Assembly: GCF_008704795.1 (NCBI RefSeq)
Contig: NZ_CP023690.1
Span: forward strand, 4,970,501-5,034,500
Length of the DNA: 64,000 bases
DNA from: Streptomyces spectabilis
GTDB taxonomy: Bacteria; Actinomycetota; Actinomycetes; Streptomycetales; Streptomycetaceae
Reading direction: 5' to 3'
Below, piece after piece: positions 37,228-45,920 of the stretch. The position numbers and the translations under genes were made by a program. The notes under the pieces were generated by a model. It did not search any database and was not told the DNA's origin. It worked only from the letters and a program-made list of their open reading frames with translations. Each line of letters starts with the position of its first letter. Position 1 is the first letter of the stretch.

Positions 37228-37500
37228 TCAGTGGCCGTAGCCGCCGTCGCCGCCGGTGCCGCCGTTGTTGACGCAGGTGTTGCCGAACGCCGGGTTCAGC
37301 AGACCGACGACGTCGATGGTGTTGCCGCAGACGTTGACCGGGACGTGGACCGGCACCTGGATCAGGTTGCCGGAGAGGACGCCGGGGGAATTCTTGGCCA
37401 CGCCGTGCGCGTCGGCGTCCGCCGAGGCGAGTCCGGCGCCGCCCAGCACGACGGCACCCGCGCCGAGCGTGAGGGCGGCTGCCTTCGCGATGCGAGACAT
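37228..37500 (-). CDS. Short chaplin with Gly/His tail
   Basis: 90 residues. Signal peptide about 1-28 (LASADAD). Chaplin domain with NSPGVLSGN, VPVHVPVNVCGNT and LLNPAFGNTCVNN, two Cys. Unlike the others it continues with GGTGGDGGYGH. ATG with AAGGAG at 7 nt. Faces melC2 across a shared terminator. Confidence 0.95.
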   Translation of the reverse strand: MSRIAKAAALTLGAGAVVLGGAGLASADADAHGVAKNSPGVLSGNLIQVPVHVPVNVCGNTIDVVGLLNPAFGNTCVNNGGTGGDGGYGH

Positions 37501-37723
37501 CACGTTCTCCTTCGAATTGGAAAGCACGGCCGCGTGGGTGTGGCCGCGATTCCTCTAACGCGTTGCGCTGATGTGAAGTAACGGCGTGAAATCGTCGATG
37601 ATCTTCTGGATATCGAACACGCGGGGCGATTCGATCAGTACTTCTGTAGGCCATTAGTGCCAGCGGCGGGCGGAATGCGGCGGTCGCCCGTGTCCCGGAG
37701 GCGGCTTCGCCGTTGCTGAGGGC

Positions 37724-38008
37724 ATGACTTCAGCACGACGCATTCTGGCCGCCGTCTCCCTCGCCGCCGGCGCGGCGACGCTCGTGGCGCCCGCCGCCCA
37801 CGCGTCCACCGGGGCTCAGGAGGCCAAGGAGATCTCGCCGATGGCCACCATCGACGAGCTGGGCCGCATGCCGCTGCCCGAGGCGCAGCACGACGACGTG
37901 CCGACGGTGTCCAGCCAGCTCGGCGGCCTCCACCGGCTGAACGAGCTGCACCAGGTCACGGACCTGGTGCAGCCGGTGACCCAGCTCGTCCCCGCCGTAC
38001 AGACCTGA
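37724..38008 (+). CDS. Small secreted protein, unknown
   Basis: 94 residues. Signal peptide about 1-27 (AAHASTG). The mature part is amphipathic (LGGLHRLNELHQVTDLVQPVTQLVPAVQT, quoted for pattern in parts) with no Cys. GAGGGC just before ATG. It is divergent from the chaplin at 37228 with a 223-bp common upstream region. Not recognised; its PVTxLV pattern resembles the product at 32490. Confidence 0.7.
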   Translation: MTSARRILAAVSLAAGAATLVAPAAHASTGAQEAKEISPMATIDELGRMPLPEAQHDDVPTVSSQLGGLHRLNELHQVTDLVQPVTQLVPAVQT

Positions 38009-38026
38009 GCGCCTCCCAGGCCTGGG

Positions 38027-38803
38027 CTAGGTGAGCCGCACCCCGCGCCGAGCCAGGTATCTGACCGGGTTGATGTCCGAGCCGTAGCCGCGCCGGGACC
38101 GGATCTCCAGGTGGAGGTGGGGGCCCGTGGCGCGCCCGGTGCTGCCGCTGCTGCCGATGCGGGTGCCGGTGCGGATGCGCGCGCCCTGCCGCACGGAGAT
38201 GCGGTTCAGATGCGCGTACAGCGCGTAGTGGCCGTCCGGCATGCGCACCGTGACCGCCTTGCCGTACGCCCCTGACCAGCGGGCGAGCACGACGACTCCG
38301 GAGCCGACGGCGTACACCGGGGTGCCCCGGGGCACGGCCAGGTCGATGCCGGTGTGGTGGCCCGCGATCCAGTTGCCGCGGATGCCGTAGCGGGCGCTCA
38401 CGCGGAAGCGGCGGCGCAGCGGCCGTGCGAAGCGGCGTGGCGGGCCCGTGAGCGCGCGGACCTCGGGGACCGCGGCGTCGGCCGCCGCCAGGTCGTCCTC
38501 GAAGTGCGGGTCGTAGTCGGCCGCGCAGTCGTCGTGCGGGTCCGTGACGTCACCCGGGTCCGTGACGTCGTCCGGGGTCAGGAGGTCGTCGGGGTCGTCG
38601 GGGTCGACGAGGCCGTCCGGATCGACGAGGTCGTCGTGGTCCAGGACGTCCTCGTGGTCAAGGACGTCGTCGCGGTCCGCGACGTCGTCCGGCGGTGTGC
38701 CCGCCATGCCGAGCGCGCCTGAGGCGAGCAGGATCACGCCGATTCCCAGTGCGTCACGTCGTGTTCGGCCCGCTGGTTGCGGGCCGTCTATGTGGTAGCC
38801 CAT
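38027..38803 (-). CDS. M23 family metallopeptidase with Asp-rich linker
   Basis: 258 residues. One N-terminal hydrophobic helix (signal or anchor, about 16-36), then an extremely acidic linker of DDVxD/VDPDD-type repeats (about 40-95), then the M23 peptidase domain. Zinc ligands are in HHTGIDLAVPRGTPVYA (H-x3-D) and HLHLEI (HxH). The domain would cleave peptidoglycan cross-links outside the cell. ATG 38803 is chosen from several upstream in-frame starts because it opens the membrane helix. The acidic linker may bind calcium or the wall; not shown. Confidence 0.85.
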   Translation of the reverse strand: MGYHIDGPQPAGRTRRDALGIGVILLASGALGMAGTPPDDVADRDDVLDHEDVLDHDDLVDPDGLVDPDDPDDLLTPDDVTDPGDVTDPHDDCAADYDPHFEDDLAAADAAVPEVRALTGPPRRFARPLRRRFRVSARYGIRGNWIAGHHTGIDLAVPRGTPVYAVGSGVVVLARWSGAYGKAVTVRMPDGHYALYAHLNRISVRQGARIRTGTRIGSSGSTGRATGPHLHLEIRSRRGYGSDINPVRYLARRGVRLT

Positions 38804-38943
38804 GTCCGCTAGGACAACGGCGGCGGCCGGGCGGCGCACGCCCGGTTGCGCCACCTGGCGTAACGCGCCCGAGTGCGTGAACGGCGCCGAGGCGCCGTTC
38901 ACGCCCCGTGTCGCAGCTTGGCAGGTCCGCTAGGCTCGCCTCC

Positions 38944-39555
38944 GTGACGGCTCATCAGCCCTTTGAGGCGACTGCCGAGGACGCGTATGTCGTAGTGGCC
39001 GTCGCATCGTCGGCCGGAGGCATCCACGCCCTGAGCGTGCTCCTCGGCGACCTGGGCGAGGACCTGCCCGTGCCCGTCCTCGTCGTCCAGCACCTCGACC
39101 CGCGCCACCGCACGGTCATCGCCGACGTGCTCGCCCGCCGCACGGAGCTGCAAGTGAAGCTCGCGGAGGAGGGGGAGCGGGTGCTGCCGGGCACCGTGTA
39201 CGTCGCGCCGCCGGACCGGCATCTGCTGGTGGGCTCCGACGGCGTCCTGGCCCTGTCGAACAGCGCCCTCGTCCATTTCGTACGCCCCTCGGCGGATCTT
39301 TTGTTCGAATCGATGGCGGGCGCGTACGGGCCACAGGCCATCGCGTGCGTGCTGACCGGGACGGGTGTCGACGGAGCGATGGGCGTGGACGCCGTGAAGA
39401 CGCGCGGAGGTACCGTCATCGCCCAGGATCCGCAGACCGCGGAATTCAAGAGCATGCCTGAGGCGGCCCTGGGTACGGGAGCAGTTGACTTCGTGCTACC
39501 CCTTGAGGAGATCGCCGCGGTCATCCGCGGGCTTGTCGAAACCAAGAGGCAGTGA
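38944..39555 (+). CDS. Stand-alone CheB methylesterase domain protein
   Basis: 203 residues. It has a CheB_methylest domain only, without a receiver domain. Motifs: VAVASSAGGIHAL (catalytic Ser), VVQHLDP (catalytic His), LTGTGVDGAMGVDAVKTRGG (catalytic Asp region). GTG 38944 start. It overlaps the CheR gene (GTGATG), forming a pair. Streptomyces lacks flagella and chemoreceptors, so classical chemotaxis is unlikely; a sensory role with CheR-PAS is inferred. Confidence 0.88.
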   Translation: MTAHQPFEATAEDAYVVVAVASSAGGIHALSVLLGDLGEDLPVPVLVVQHLDPRHRTVIADVLARRTELQVKLAEEGERVLPGTVYVAPPDRHLLVGSDGVLALSNSALVHFVRPSADLLFESMAGAYGPQAIACVLTGTGVDGAMGVDAVKTRGGTVIAQDPQTAEFKSMPEAALGTGAVDFVLPLEEIAAVIRGLVETKRQ

Positions 39556-41441
39556 TGGGCGAAACACGAGACTCCGAAACGGACGAGGAGCTGGAGGACC
39601 TCCTCGGCTTTCTGAGGGACGCCCGCGGTTTCGACTTCACCGGGTACAAGCGCTCCTCGCTGGGCCGCCGCATCCGCAAGCGGATGCAGGACGCCGACGT
39701 CACCTCGTACGCGGACTACCGCGACCGCCTGGAGACCAGCGCGGACGAATTCGGCGCGCTCTTCAACACCATCCTCATCAACGTGACCTCGATGTTCCGG
39801 GACCCGGACGCGTGGACGTACCTCCAGAGCGAGGTGCTGCCCGAGCTGCTGGCCGCCGTGCTGCCCGAGGACGAGATCAGGGTGTGGAGCGCGGGCTGCT
39901 CCAGCGGCGAGGAGGCGTACTCACTGGCGATCATGTTCGCCGAGGCGCTCGGCATCGAGGAGAGCCTGAACCGGGTCAAGATCTACGCCACGGACGTCGA
40001 CGAGGAGGCACTGCGCGACGCCCGCACCGCGCTGTACACCGCCAAGAGCCTGGAGGCCCTGCCGGTGGAGCTGCGCGACAAGTACTTCGAGCAGAACGGC
40101 ACGCAGTACAGCTTCCGGCCCGACCTGCGGCGCCGGGTGATCTTCGGGCGGCACGACGTGACCCGGGACGCCCCCATCTCCCGGCTCGACCTGCTGGTGT
40201 GCCGCAACACCCTGATGTACTTCAACGTCGAGGCGCAGACGCAGATCATCGACCGGTTCCACTACGCGCTGCGCGAGGGCGGCTACCTCTTCCTCGGCAA
40301 GGCCGAGATGCTCCTGAACGACGGCGACCGCTTCCAGGTCGTCAGCATGCGACAGCGCCTCTTCCGGCGCCGCCCCGGGGACGCCGGGCCGCCCTACCAG
40401 CCCGCGCCGCTGAAGCTCCGGGCGGGCGTCACGTTCGAACCGCGCTCCGCGGCGCGCACCCGCCAGATGCGCGACCTCATCATGGACGCCCTGCCGGTGC
40501 CCGCGGTCGCCGTCGACACCGAGGGAGCGGTCGTCCTGATCAACAGCCAGGCGCGGGTGCAGTTCGGCCTCACCACCAACGACTGCGGGCGGCCCTTCCA
40601 GGACCTGGAGGTCTCCTACCGCCCCGTCGAGCTGCGCTCGCTGATCGAGCAGTCCACGCACGAGCGCAGGACGCTGCGCGTCAACAGCGTGGAGCGCCGC
40701 GTCGGCGACGACGTCCAGTACGTCGACATCCTGATCCAGCCGCTCACCGGTCCCAACGGGCTGCCGTCGGGCACCATCATCAGCTTCACCGACGTCACGG
40801 TCCCCACCCGGCTCAAGTCCGAGGTCAAGCGGGTGCGGGAGGAGCTGGAGACGGCGTACGAGGAGCTCCAGTCCACGAACGAGGAGCTGGAGACCACCAA
40901 CGAGGAACTCCAGTCCAGCATCGAGGAGCTGGAGACGACGAACGAGGAGCTCCAGTCCACGAACGAGGAGCTGGAGACCACCAACGAGGAACTCCAGTCC
41001 GGCAACGAGGAACTGGAGACCATGAACGAGGAACTCCGGATCCGCACCGAGGAGTTGGACGAGGTGCACGCCTTCCTGGAGGGCGTGATGAGCAGCATCG
41101 CGGCGGGTGTGGTGGTCCTGGACACGGACACCAAGGTCAAGAGCTGGAACCGGGGCGCGGCCGACCTGTGGGGGCTGCGCCGTGACGAGGTCATGGACGA
41201 GCTGTTCTTCGGGCTCGACTTCGGGCTGCCGACGGAGGAGCTGCGGTCCGTGGTCCAGAAGTGCCTCGACACCCGCAAGCGCACAGGTCCGGTCGTGGTG
41301 TCCGCGGTGAACCGCATCGGCCGCGGCATCATGTGCCACGTGGTCTGCTCGCCCTTCGACGGCCACCACGGTGGCGTCGTCCTGCTGATGGAGGAAGGCA
41401 CCAGCCTGCTCGAGGACGGCGCGGGCGCCTCCCTGAACTGA
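39555..41441 (+). CDS. CheR methyltransferase with coiled coil and PAS domains
   Basis: 628 residues. The CheR N-domain (about 10-70) and SAM methyltransferase domain (about 75-270: VWSAGCSSGEEAYSLAI, YATDVDEEAL, CRNTLMYF) are followed by a PAS-like domain (about 305-420). A coiled coil of five 14-residue units (about 430-500) and a second PAS domain (about 505-625) complete it. This is the CheR half of the widespread CheB-CheR-PAS hybrid with the CheB part encoded separately. No kinase domain is attached. ATG overlaps the cheB stop. Confidence 0.9.
   Translation: MGETRDSETDEELEDLLGFLRDARGFDFTGYKRSSLGRRIRKRMQDADVTSYADYRDRLETSADEFGALFNTILINVTSMFRDPDAWTYLQSEVLPELLAAVLPEDEIRVWSAGCSSGEEAYSLAIMFAEALGIEESLNRVKIYATDVDEEALRDARTALYTAKSLEALPVELRDKYFEQNGTQYSFRPDLRRRVIFGRHDVTRDAPISRLDLLVCRNTLMYFNVEAQTQIIDRFHYALREGGYLFLGKAEMLLNDGDRFQVVSMRQRLFRRRPGDAGPPYQPAPLKLRAGVTFEPRSAARTRQMRDLIMDALPVPAVAVDTEGAVVLINSQARVQFGLTTNDCGRPFQDLEVSYRPVELRSLIEQSTHERRTLRVNSVERRVGDDVQYVDILIQPLTGPNGLPSGTIISFTDVTVPTRLKSEVKRVREELETAYEELQSTNEELETTNEELQSSIEELETTNEELQSTNEELETTNEELQSGNEELETMNEELRIRTEELDEVHAFLEGVMSSIAAGVVVLDTDTKVKSWNRGAADLWGLRRDEVMDELFFGLDFGLPTEELRSVVQKCLDTRKRTGPVVVSAVNRIGRGIMCHVVCSPFDGHHGGVVLLMEEGTSLLEDGAGASLN
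40842..41051 (+). repeat. Five 42-bp coding repeats (coiled coil)
   Basis: Units encode ELETxxEELQSxxE. The middle three are nearly identical at DNA level. Two heptads per unit make a regular dimeric coiled coil linking PAS domains; recombination between units could change its length. Confidence 0.85.
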
Positions 41442-41553
41442 TGTGCTCCGCTTCGTACGGAAGCGGTACGGAGACCTCGCGGACCCGGGCGTCTTACGAC
41501 GGCTAGCCCGAAATACCCTCCTCCGGGTGAGAGCCCGGGCGTACGCTTCGAGC

Positions 41554-42417
41554 ATGACCCAGGGCGACGGCTATGCCGACCAGGCGATGACGGCCTGGCG
41601 TCGCGCCGCATCCGCGCGGGCGCGGGCCGCCCGCGTGGACGAGGCGGCCTCGCGGCAGGAGGAGTTGGCGGCGGCCACGGGACGCGAGGTACACCTGAAA
41701 ATGGCTGAGGCGCTGCGCTCCGCGGCGGGTTGTCACCGCTCGTCGGCACAGCTGCAGGAGTCGTTCGCGCGCCGCATGTCGGGGTGGGCGCGGGGGCGAG
41801 GGCCCCGGCCGCGGTTCATGAGCGGCGTCGCCGAGGCCTGCGGCACGGGCAGCGCGGCGCTCACCCTCGTGGACGGGCGGCAGCGGCAGCTCGCCGTCGC
41901 CGCGTCCGACGGTCCCGCGCGGGCCGCGCAGGACCTGGAGTTCATGCTCAGCGAGGGGCCCACCAAGGACGCCACGCTCCGCCGGGACCTGGTCTTCGTG
42001 GCGCACGAGGAGATCGAGACGCGCTGGCCCTGCTACGGCCCGGCCCTCACCGCGCTGGGCATCCGGGAGGTCGCCGCGGTCCCGCTGGGCTCCGCCGACC
42101 ACTGCCTCGGCGCGCTCGCGGTGTTCGACCCGCGCCCCGGCCTCGTCGGCACCCGGGCGTTCGCGGAGATCGTCGGGGCGCTGACCCGCACGGTCCTCCT
42201 CGACCCGGACGCCGATCCCGAGCTGTACGGCGGCATCGACCACCGGGACGTGGTGCAGCAGGCGGCGGGCATGCTCTCCGTGCACGCGGGATGCCAGGTC
42301 GAGGACGCCCTCGCGCTCATCAAGGCGCGGGCGTTCAGCGGCGCGGAGAGCCTGGAAGCGCTCGCGCGGAAGATCGTGTCCGGTGACTTGAAGATGAATC
42401 CGGGAGACTGGCCATGA
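41554..42417 (+). CDS. GAF-ANTAR domain protein
   Basis: 287 residues. An Ala/Arg-rich helical N-terminus (about 1-85) precedes a GAF domain (about 90-225, LTLVDGRQRQLAVAASDG, AVPLGSADHCLGALAVF). A C-terminal ANTAR-like region (HRDVVQQAAGMLSVHAGCQVEDALALIKARAF) ends it. Weak ribosome site before ATG 41554. ATGA overlap with the next GAF-ANTAR gene, so coupled expression. Likely part of the cheB-cheR transcript (112-bp gap). Confidence 0.82.
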   Translation: MTQGDGYADQAMTAWRRAASARARAARVDEAASRQEELAAATGREVHLKMAEALRSAAGCHRSSAQLQESFARRMSGWARGRGPRPRFMSGVAEACGTGSAALTLVDGRQRQLAVAASDGPARAAQDLEFMLSEGPTKDATLRRDLVFVAHEEIETRWPCYGPALTALGIREVAAVPLGSADHCLGALAVFDPRPGLVGTRAFAEIVGALTRTVLLDPDADPELYGGIDHRDVVQQAAGMLSVHAGCQVEDALALIKARAFSGAESLEALARKIVSGDLKMNPGDWP

Positions 42418-43130
42418 CCGTGTCGCAGCAGCGCCTTGCCGAGGCCTTCGTGGAACTCGCGGGCGGCGCCCCCGGAGAACCGGTCGACCCGCCCGCCCTG
42501 CTTGCGGCGCTCGCCTCCCACGGCTGCGAACTCCTCGGCACCCGCGCCTGCGCGGTCCTCGGCGTGTCGTCGGAGACCGAGGAAGCGCAGGTGTACGCGT
42601 CCGAGGCCGGGGCCCGCGACCTCGTCCTGGGGGCGTACCAGGAGGGCGAGGGGCCGGGGCCGTACTGCCAGGAGACCGGCCGTCCCGTGGAGCGCACCGA
42701 CCTGGAGAACCCGGTCGCCCGGCTGCGCTGGCCGCACTACGTACCGCAGGCGCTGGCCCTGGGGTACACGCATGTCGCGGCCCATCCGCTGCGGGGGCGC
42801 GAGCGGACCGTGGGCGCGCTGGTGCTCTTCGGCTCCCGTGAGGAGCCGGTCACCGACGAGGGGCTTGCCATCGGTCAGTCCCTCGTGGCCCTCGTGGCCT
42901 CGGCGCTGCTGCGGGAGGACGAGCTGCGCCGGTCCCACACCCTCACCGGGCAGCTCCAGCACGCCCTGAGCAGCCGCCTCGTGATCGAGCAGGCCAAGGG
43001 CGTCCTCGCCGCGCGCCGGGCGCTGACCATGGACGAGTCGTTCGCGCTCCTGCGCGGCTACGCCCGCTCGCACCAGCGGAAGCTGGCGGGGGTGGCCCGG
43101 GACGTGGTGGAGGGCAGGCTGGAGCCCTGA
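42414..43130 (+). CDS. GAF-ANTAR domain protein
   Basis: 238 residues. GAF domain (about 25-165, ACAVLGVSSETEEAQVYAS) and canonical ANTAR (LQHALSSRLVIEQAKGVLAARRALTMDESFALLRGYAR, quoted in outline). It overlaps the upstream paralogue by 4 nt. Second tandem GAF-ANTAR pair in the window, after 10402-11896. Confidence 0.87.
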   Translation: MTVSQQRLAEAFVELAGGAPGEPVDPPALLAALASHGCELLGTRACAVLGVSSETEEAQVYASEAGARDLVLGAYQEGEGPGPYCQETGRPVERTDLENPVARLRWPHYVPQALALGYTHVAAHPLRGRERTVGALVLFGSREEPVTDEGLAIGQSLVALVASALLREDELRRSHTLTGQLQHALSSRLVIEQAKGVLAARRALTMDESFALLRGYARSHQRKLAGVARDVVEGRLEP

Positions 43131-43256
43131 GGGAGCTTCGGCCGGGGGCTCGGGTCCGGGCGCGGTCCCGGCTGGAGGGGCTGAGGCCGGACGCGGGGCC
43201 GACCGGGCGCGGGGCTGGGGGCGAGGCCCGTGGTGCCTCGCCCCCAGCGCCGGGCG

Positions 43257-43973
43257 TCAGCCTTGCTCGTTCCGGCCCTCCGCCTCGGCCTCCGCCTGCT
43301 TCGCCTGCACCTCGGGGTCGAGGGACGCCTGGCCGCTGCCGTCCACCGAGGTCAGCGGGGTGCGGTCGGCGGGGATCTCCGTGGCCGCCGGCGGCTCGAC
43401 CAGCCAGTCCGGGTTGGCCTGCTTGTCCCACCACTTCCACACGGCCACCGCGGCGGCGCCGAGCAGACCGAGGACGGCAAGGCGCTTGACCGTGCGGCCG
43501 GTGCGGGCCCGGCGCTCCTGCCTGCGGGCCAGCTCCTTGATCTCCTGCGGCGACACCTGGCCGCGCAGTGCGGCGAGCGCCGCCGCTCCCCGGCCCTTCG
43601 CCTCCTCGCGGACCGGACCGGAGACGGCCACGGCGTGCTCGATGCGGGGCTTCGAGAAGTCGGCGGCCTGGCGGGCGGCCCTGCGGGTGCGGGCCGCGGC
43701 CTCGTGCGCCGCGTGGTCGAGTTTCGGCGGCACATGCCCGCGCGCCTGCACCACGCGCGGCGCGACGTGCGCCCCGTACTGGACGCGGGCCTGGTCGGCG
43801 GCGGCGTGTGCCGCGTGCGACACCTTCGGGGCGAGGCGCGAGCGCGCCTCCTGTGCCAGGTGAGTGGCCCGGTCCTTGGCTTCTTCGGCGTAGGGCGCCA
43901 CCGCGTCCGCGGCGTGCCGCGCGCTTTCCTTCGCCGAGTCGGCCGCGGCGCGCACGCTGTCTTTGCGGGTCAC
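43257..43973 (-). CDS. DUF5324 family membrane-associated protein
   Basis: 238 residues. A long Ala/Lys/Arg helical region with apolipoprotein-like periodicity (about 5-165) precedes one membrane helix (about 172-190, LAVLGLLGAAAVAVWKWW). A short Pro/acidic tail follows. GTG 43973 with an excellent AAGGAGGAGG. Conserved in Streptomyces next to the PPIase gene; function unknown. Confidence 0.85.
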   Translation of the reverse strand: MTRKDSVRAAADSAKESARHAADAVAPYAEEAKDRATHLAQEARSRLAPKVSHAAHAAADQARVQYGAHVAPRVVQARGHVPPKLDHAAHEAAARTRRAARQAADFSKPRIEHAVAVSGPVREEAKGRGAAALAALRGQVSPQEIKELARRQERRARTGRTVKRLAVLGLLGAAAVAVWKWWDKQANPDWLVEPPAATEIPADRTPLTSVDGSGQASLDPEVQAKQAEAEAEGRNEQG

Positions 43974-44288
43974 GGGATCCTCCTCCTTGGTGGCGTATAG
44001 GTATGTCACCTTTCCACCCTTTCCGGGATCATGCCTGCCGGGATGGAACCGGGGCACGCGCGGACGGGCATCCGGGGCATTCCCCGAGCGCGGGGCGCAC
44101 GTCGGTCCGCCGTGGCCGCCGGTGCGCCACGGCTTCCGGCGCGGCACCGGACACGGCTTCCGGTACGAGTCGGGCCCGTCGACGACAATGCCACGGATCG
44201 CCTCCAGGTGCGCCTGCTCGGCGGCTACTCGTCCCAAACAGGTCCGTGCGAGGATCGGAGGGTCACAGAGGACAACGGAAGGCAGATC

Positions 44289-44822
44289 GTGGCTGAGCAG
44301 CTTTACGCCACTCTCAAGACCAACCAGGGCGACATCGAGATCCGGCTTCTGCCGAACCACGCGCCCAAAACGGTCAGGAACTTTGTTGAGCTCGCTCAGG
44401 GCGAGCGCGAGTGGGTGCACCCCGCGACCGGCAAGAAGTCCACGGACAAGCTGTACGACGGCACGGTCTTCCACCGGGTGATCAGCGGCTTCATGATCCA
44501 GGGCGGCGACCCGCTGGGCAACGGCACGGGCGGCCCGGGCTACGAGTTCGAGGACGAGTTCCACCCGGACCTCGCCTTCGACAAGCCGTACCTGCTGGCC
44601 ATGGCGAACGCGGGCCCGGGCACCAACGGCTCCCAGTTCTTCATCACGGTCTCCCCGACCGCGTGGCTGACCCGCAAGCACACCATCTTCGGCGAGGTCA
44701 CCAGCGACGCCGGGAAGAAGGTCGTGGACGCCATCGCCGGCACGCAGACCAACCCGCGCACGGACCGCCCGGTGAGCGACGTCGTCATCGAGTCCGTCGT
44801 CGTCGAGACGCGCGAGGGCTGA
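44289..44822 (+). CDS. Cyclophilin-type peptidyl-prolyl cis-trans isomerase
   Basis: 177 residues. Cytoplasmic cyclophilin with the catalytic Arg region FHRVISGFMIQGGDP (Arg-Phe-x-Met-Gln-Gly set) and MANAGPGTNGSQFFITVSPTAWL. GTG 44289 with GGAAGG at 6 nt; longer readings have no ribosome site. No signal peptide. It catalyses proline isomerisation during protein folding. Followed by a terminator. Confidence 0.95.
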   Translation: MAEQLYATLKTNQGDIEIRLLPNHAPKTVRNFVELAQGEREWVHPATGKKSTDKLYDGTVFHRVISGFMIQGGDPLGNGTGGPGYEFEDEFHPDLAFDKPYLLAMANAGPGTNGSQFFITVSPTAWLTRKHTIFGEVTSDAGKKVVDAIAGTQTNPRTDRPVSDVVIESVVVETREG

Positions 44823-44858
44823 GCGCTCCGCGCTCGACCCCGCCCGTCAGGGAACAAA

Positions 44859-44894
44859 ACCGCCCCGCCCATCCGTAGAGGAGGGCGGGGCGGT
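44859..44894 (+). terminator. Terminator after PPIase gene
   Basis: 12-bp stem ACCGCCCCGCCC / complement, 12-nt loop. Confidence 0.75.
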
Positions 44895-44947
44895 GCGTTG
44901 ACCAGCATGCCGACGCCGCCGCGTACGGCAGACCAGAGGGGACCGTG

Positions 44948-45832
44948 ATGGACCAGGCGCCAGGCAGCCCGCAGGACGCGCAGAGCCTGCCGAGCTGCTA
45001 CCGGCATCCCGGCCGGGAGACGGGTATCAGCTGCACCCGCTGCGAGCGTCCGATCTGCCCGGAGTGCATGATCAGTGCCTCGGTCGGCTTCCAGTGCCCC
45101 GAGTGCGTCCAGGGCGGCTCCGGCACCGGGCACGCCCCGGCGGCCAGCCAGCCGCGCACGCTTGCGGGCGGCACGCTCACGCAGGACCCGCGCCTGCTCA
45201 CGAAGATCATCCTCACGATCAACGTCCTGGTGTTCATCGCGGTCCGCGCCCGTGAGGACCTGGTCGGGGATCTGTTCCTGATCGGCCGGTGGCCGCCGGA
45301 GCCGTTCCCCGCCACCGAGGGCGTGGCGGACGGCGATACGTACCGCCTGGTCACGGCCATGTTCACGCACCAGGAGATCTGGCACATCGCGTTCAACATG
45401 CTGGGTCTTTGGTGGCTCGGCGGTCCGCTGGAGGCGGCGCTCGGCCGGGCGCGCTTCCTCGCGCTCTATCTGCTGTCGGGGCTCGGCGGCAGTGCCCTGA
45501 CGTATCTGGTCTCGGATCCCAGCGACGCCTCGCTCGGTGCCTCCGGGGCGATCTTCGGCCTGCTCGGCGCGACGGCGGTCCTGATGCGCCGTCTGAACTA
45601 CGACATGCGCCCGGTCATCGCGCTCCTCGCGCTGAACCTGCTGTTCACGTTCACCTGGAGCGGCATCGCCTGGCAGGCGCACGTCGGCGGTCTCGTCGCC
45701 GGTGTCGCCATCGCGTACGGCATGGTGCACGCGCCCCGCGAGCGCCGGGCCCTGGTGCAGTGGGGCACCTGCGCCCTGGTGTTCCTGGCGATCGCGGTCA
45801 CCGTGGTCGTCCGGACCGTGCAGCTCACCTGA
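44948..45832 (+). CDS. Rhomboid family intramembrane serine protease
   Basis: 294 residues. The N-terminal zinc-binding box has Cys/His pairs (CYRH, CTRCERPICPECMISAS, CPECV, about 17-58). Six to seven membrane helices follow, with the catalytic Ser in GASGAIFGLLG and the catalytic His in AHVGGLVAG, plus the HIAFNMLGLWWLGGPLE loop signature. It cleaves membrane helices. ATG 44948 is preferred over the GTG one codon earlier. Upstream of crgA as is usual in the genus. Confidence 0.93.
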   Translation: MDQAPGSPQDAQSLPSCYRHPGRETGISCTRCERPICPECMISASVGFQCPECVQGGSGTGHAPAASQPRTLAGGTLTQDPRLLTKIILTINVLVFIAVRAREDLVGDLFLIGRWPPEPFPATEGVADGDTYRLVTAMFTHQEIWHIAFNMLGLWWLGGPLEAALGRARFLALYLLSGLGGSALTYLVSDPSDASLGASGAIFGLLGATAVLMRRLNYDMRPVIALLALNLLFTFTWSGIAWQAHVGGLVAGVAIAYGMVHAPRERRALVQWGTCALVFLAIAVTVVVRTVQLT

Positions 45833-45884
45833 GCGCGGGCGCCGTGCGGCCCGCCCGAGCTGGGGTGCAGCGGCCGCCTTGGAC

Positions 45885-45918
45885 TGGGGGTACGCGGGCT
45901 TTCCACCGCGTACCCCCA
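45885..45918 (+). terminator. Terminator after rhomboid gene
   Basis: 13-bp perfect stem TGGGGGTACGCGG / complement, 8-nt loop, ending two bases before a DnaA box. Confidence 0.75.
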
Positions 45919-45920
45919 AG

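Noticed and set aside
35063..37654. An 863-codon minus-strand open frame through melC and a chaplin
   Set aside because: It is the antisense shadow of well-identified plus-strand genes; only its chaplin portion in another frame is real.
40842..41051. Regular 42-bp repeats considered as CRISPR
   Set aside because: No unique spacers; units are contiguous, in frame and encode a coiled coil.
39921..41555. Large minus-strand frame antisense to cheR
   Set aside because: Repeats in it simply mirror the coiled-coil repeats of the CheR gene.
10402..43130. Whole accessory stretch considered as an integrated mobile element at tRNA-Ala
   Set aside because: No integrase, excisionase or repeated tRNA 3' end was seen; base composition matches the flanks.
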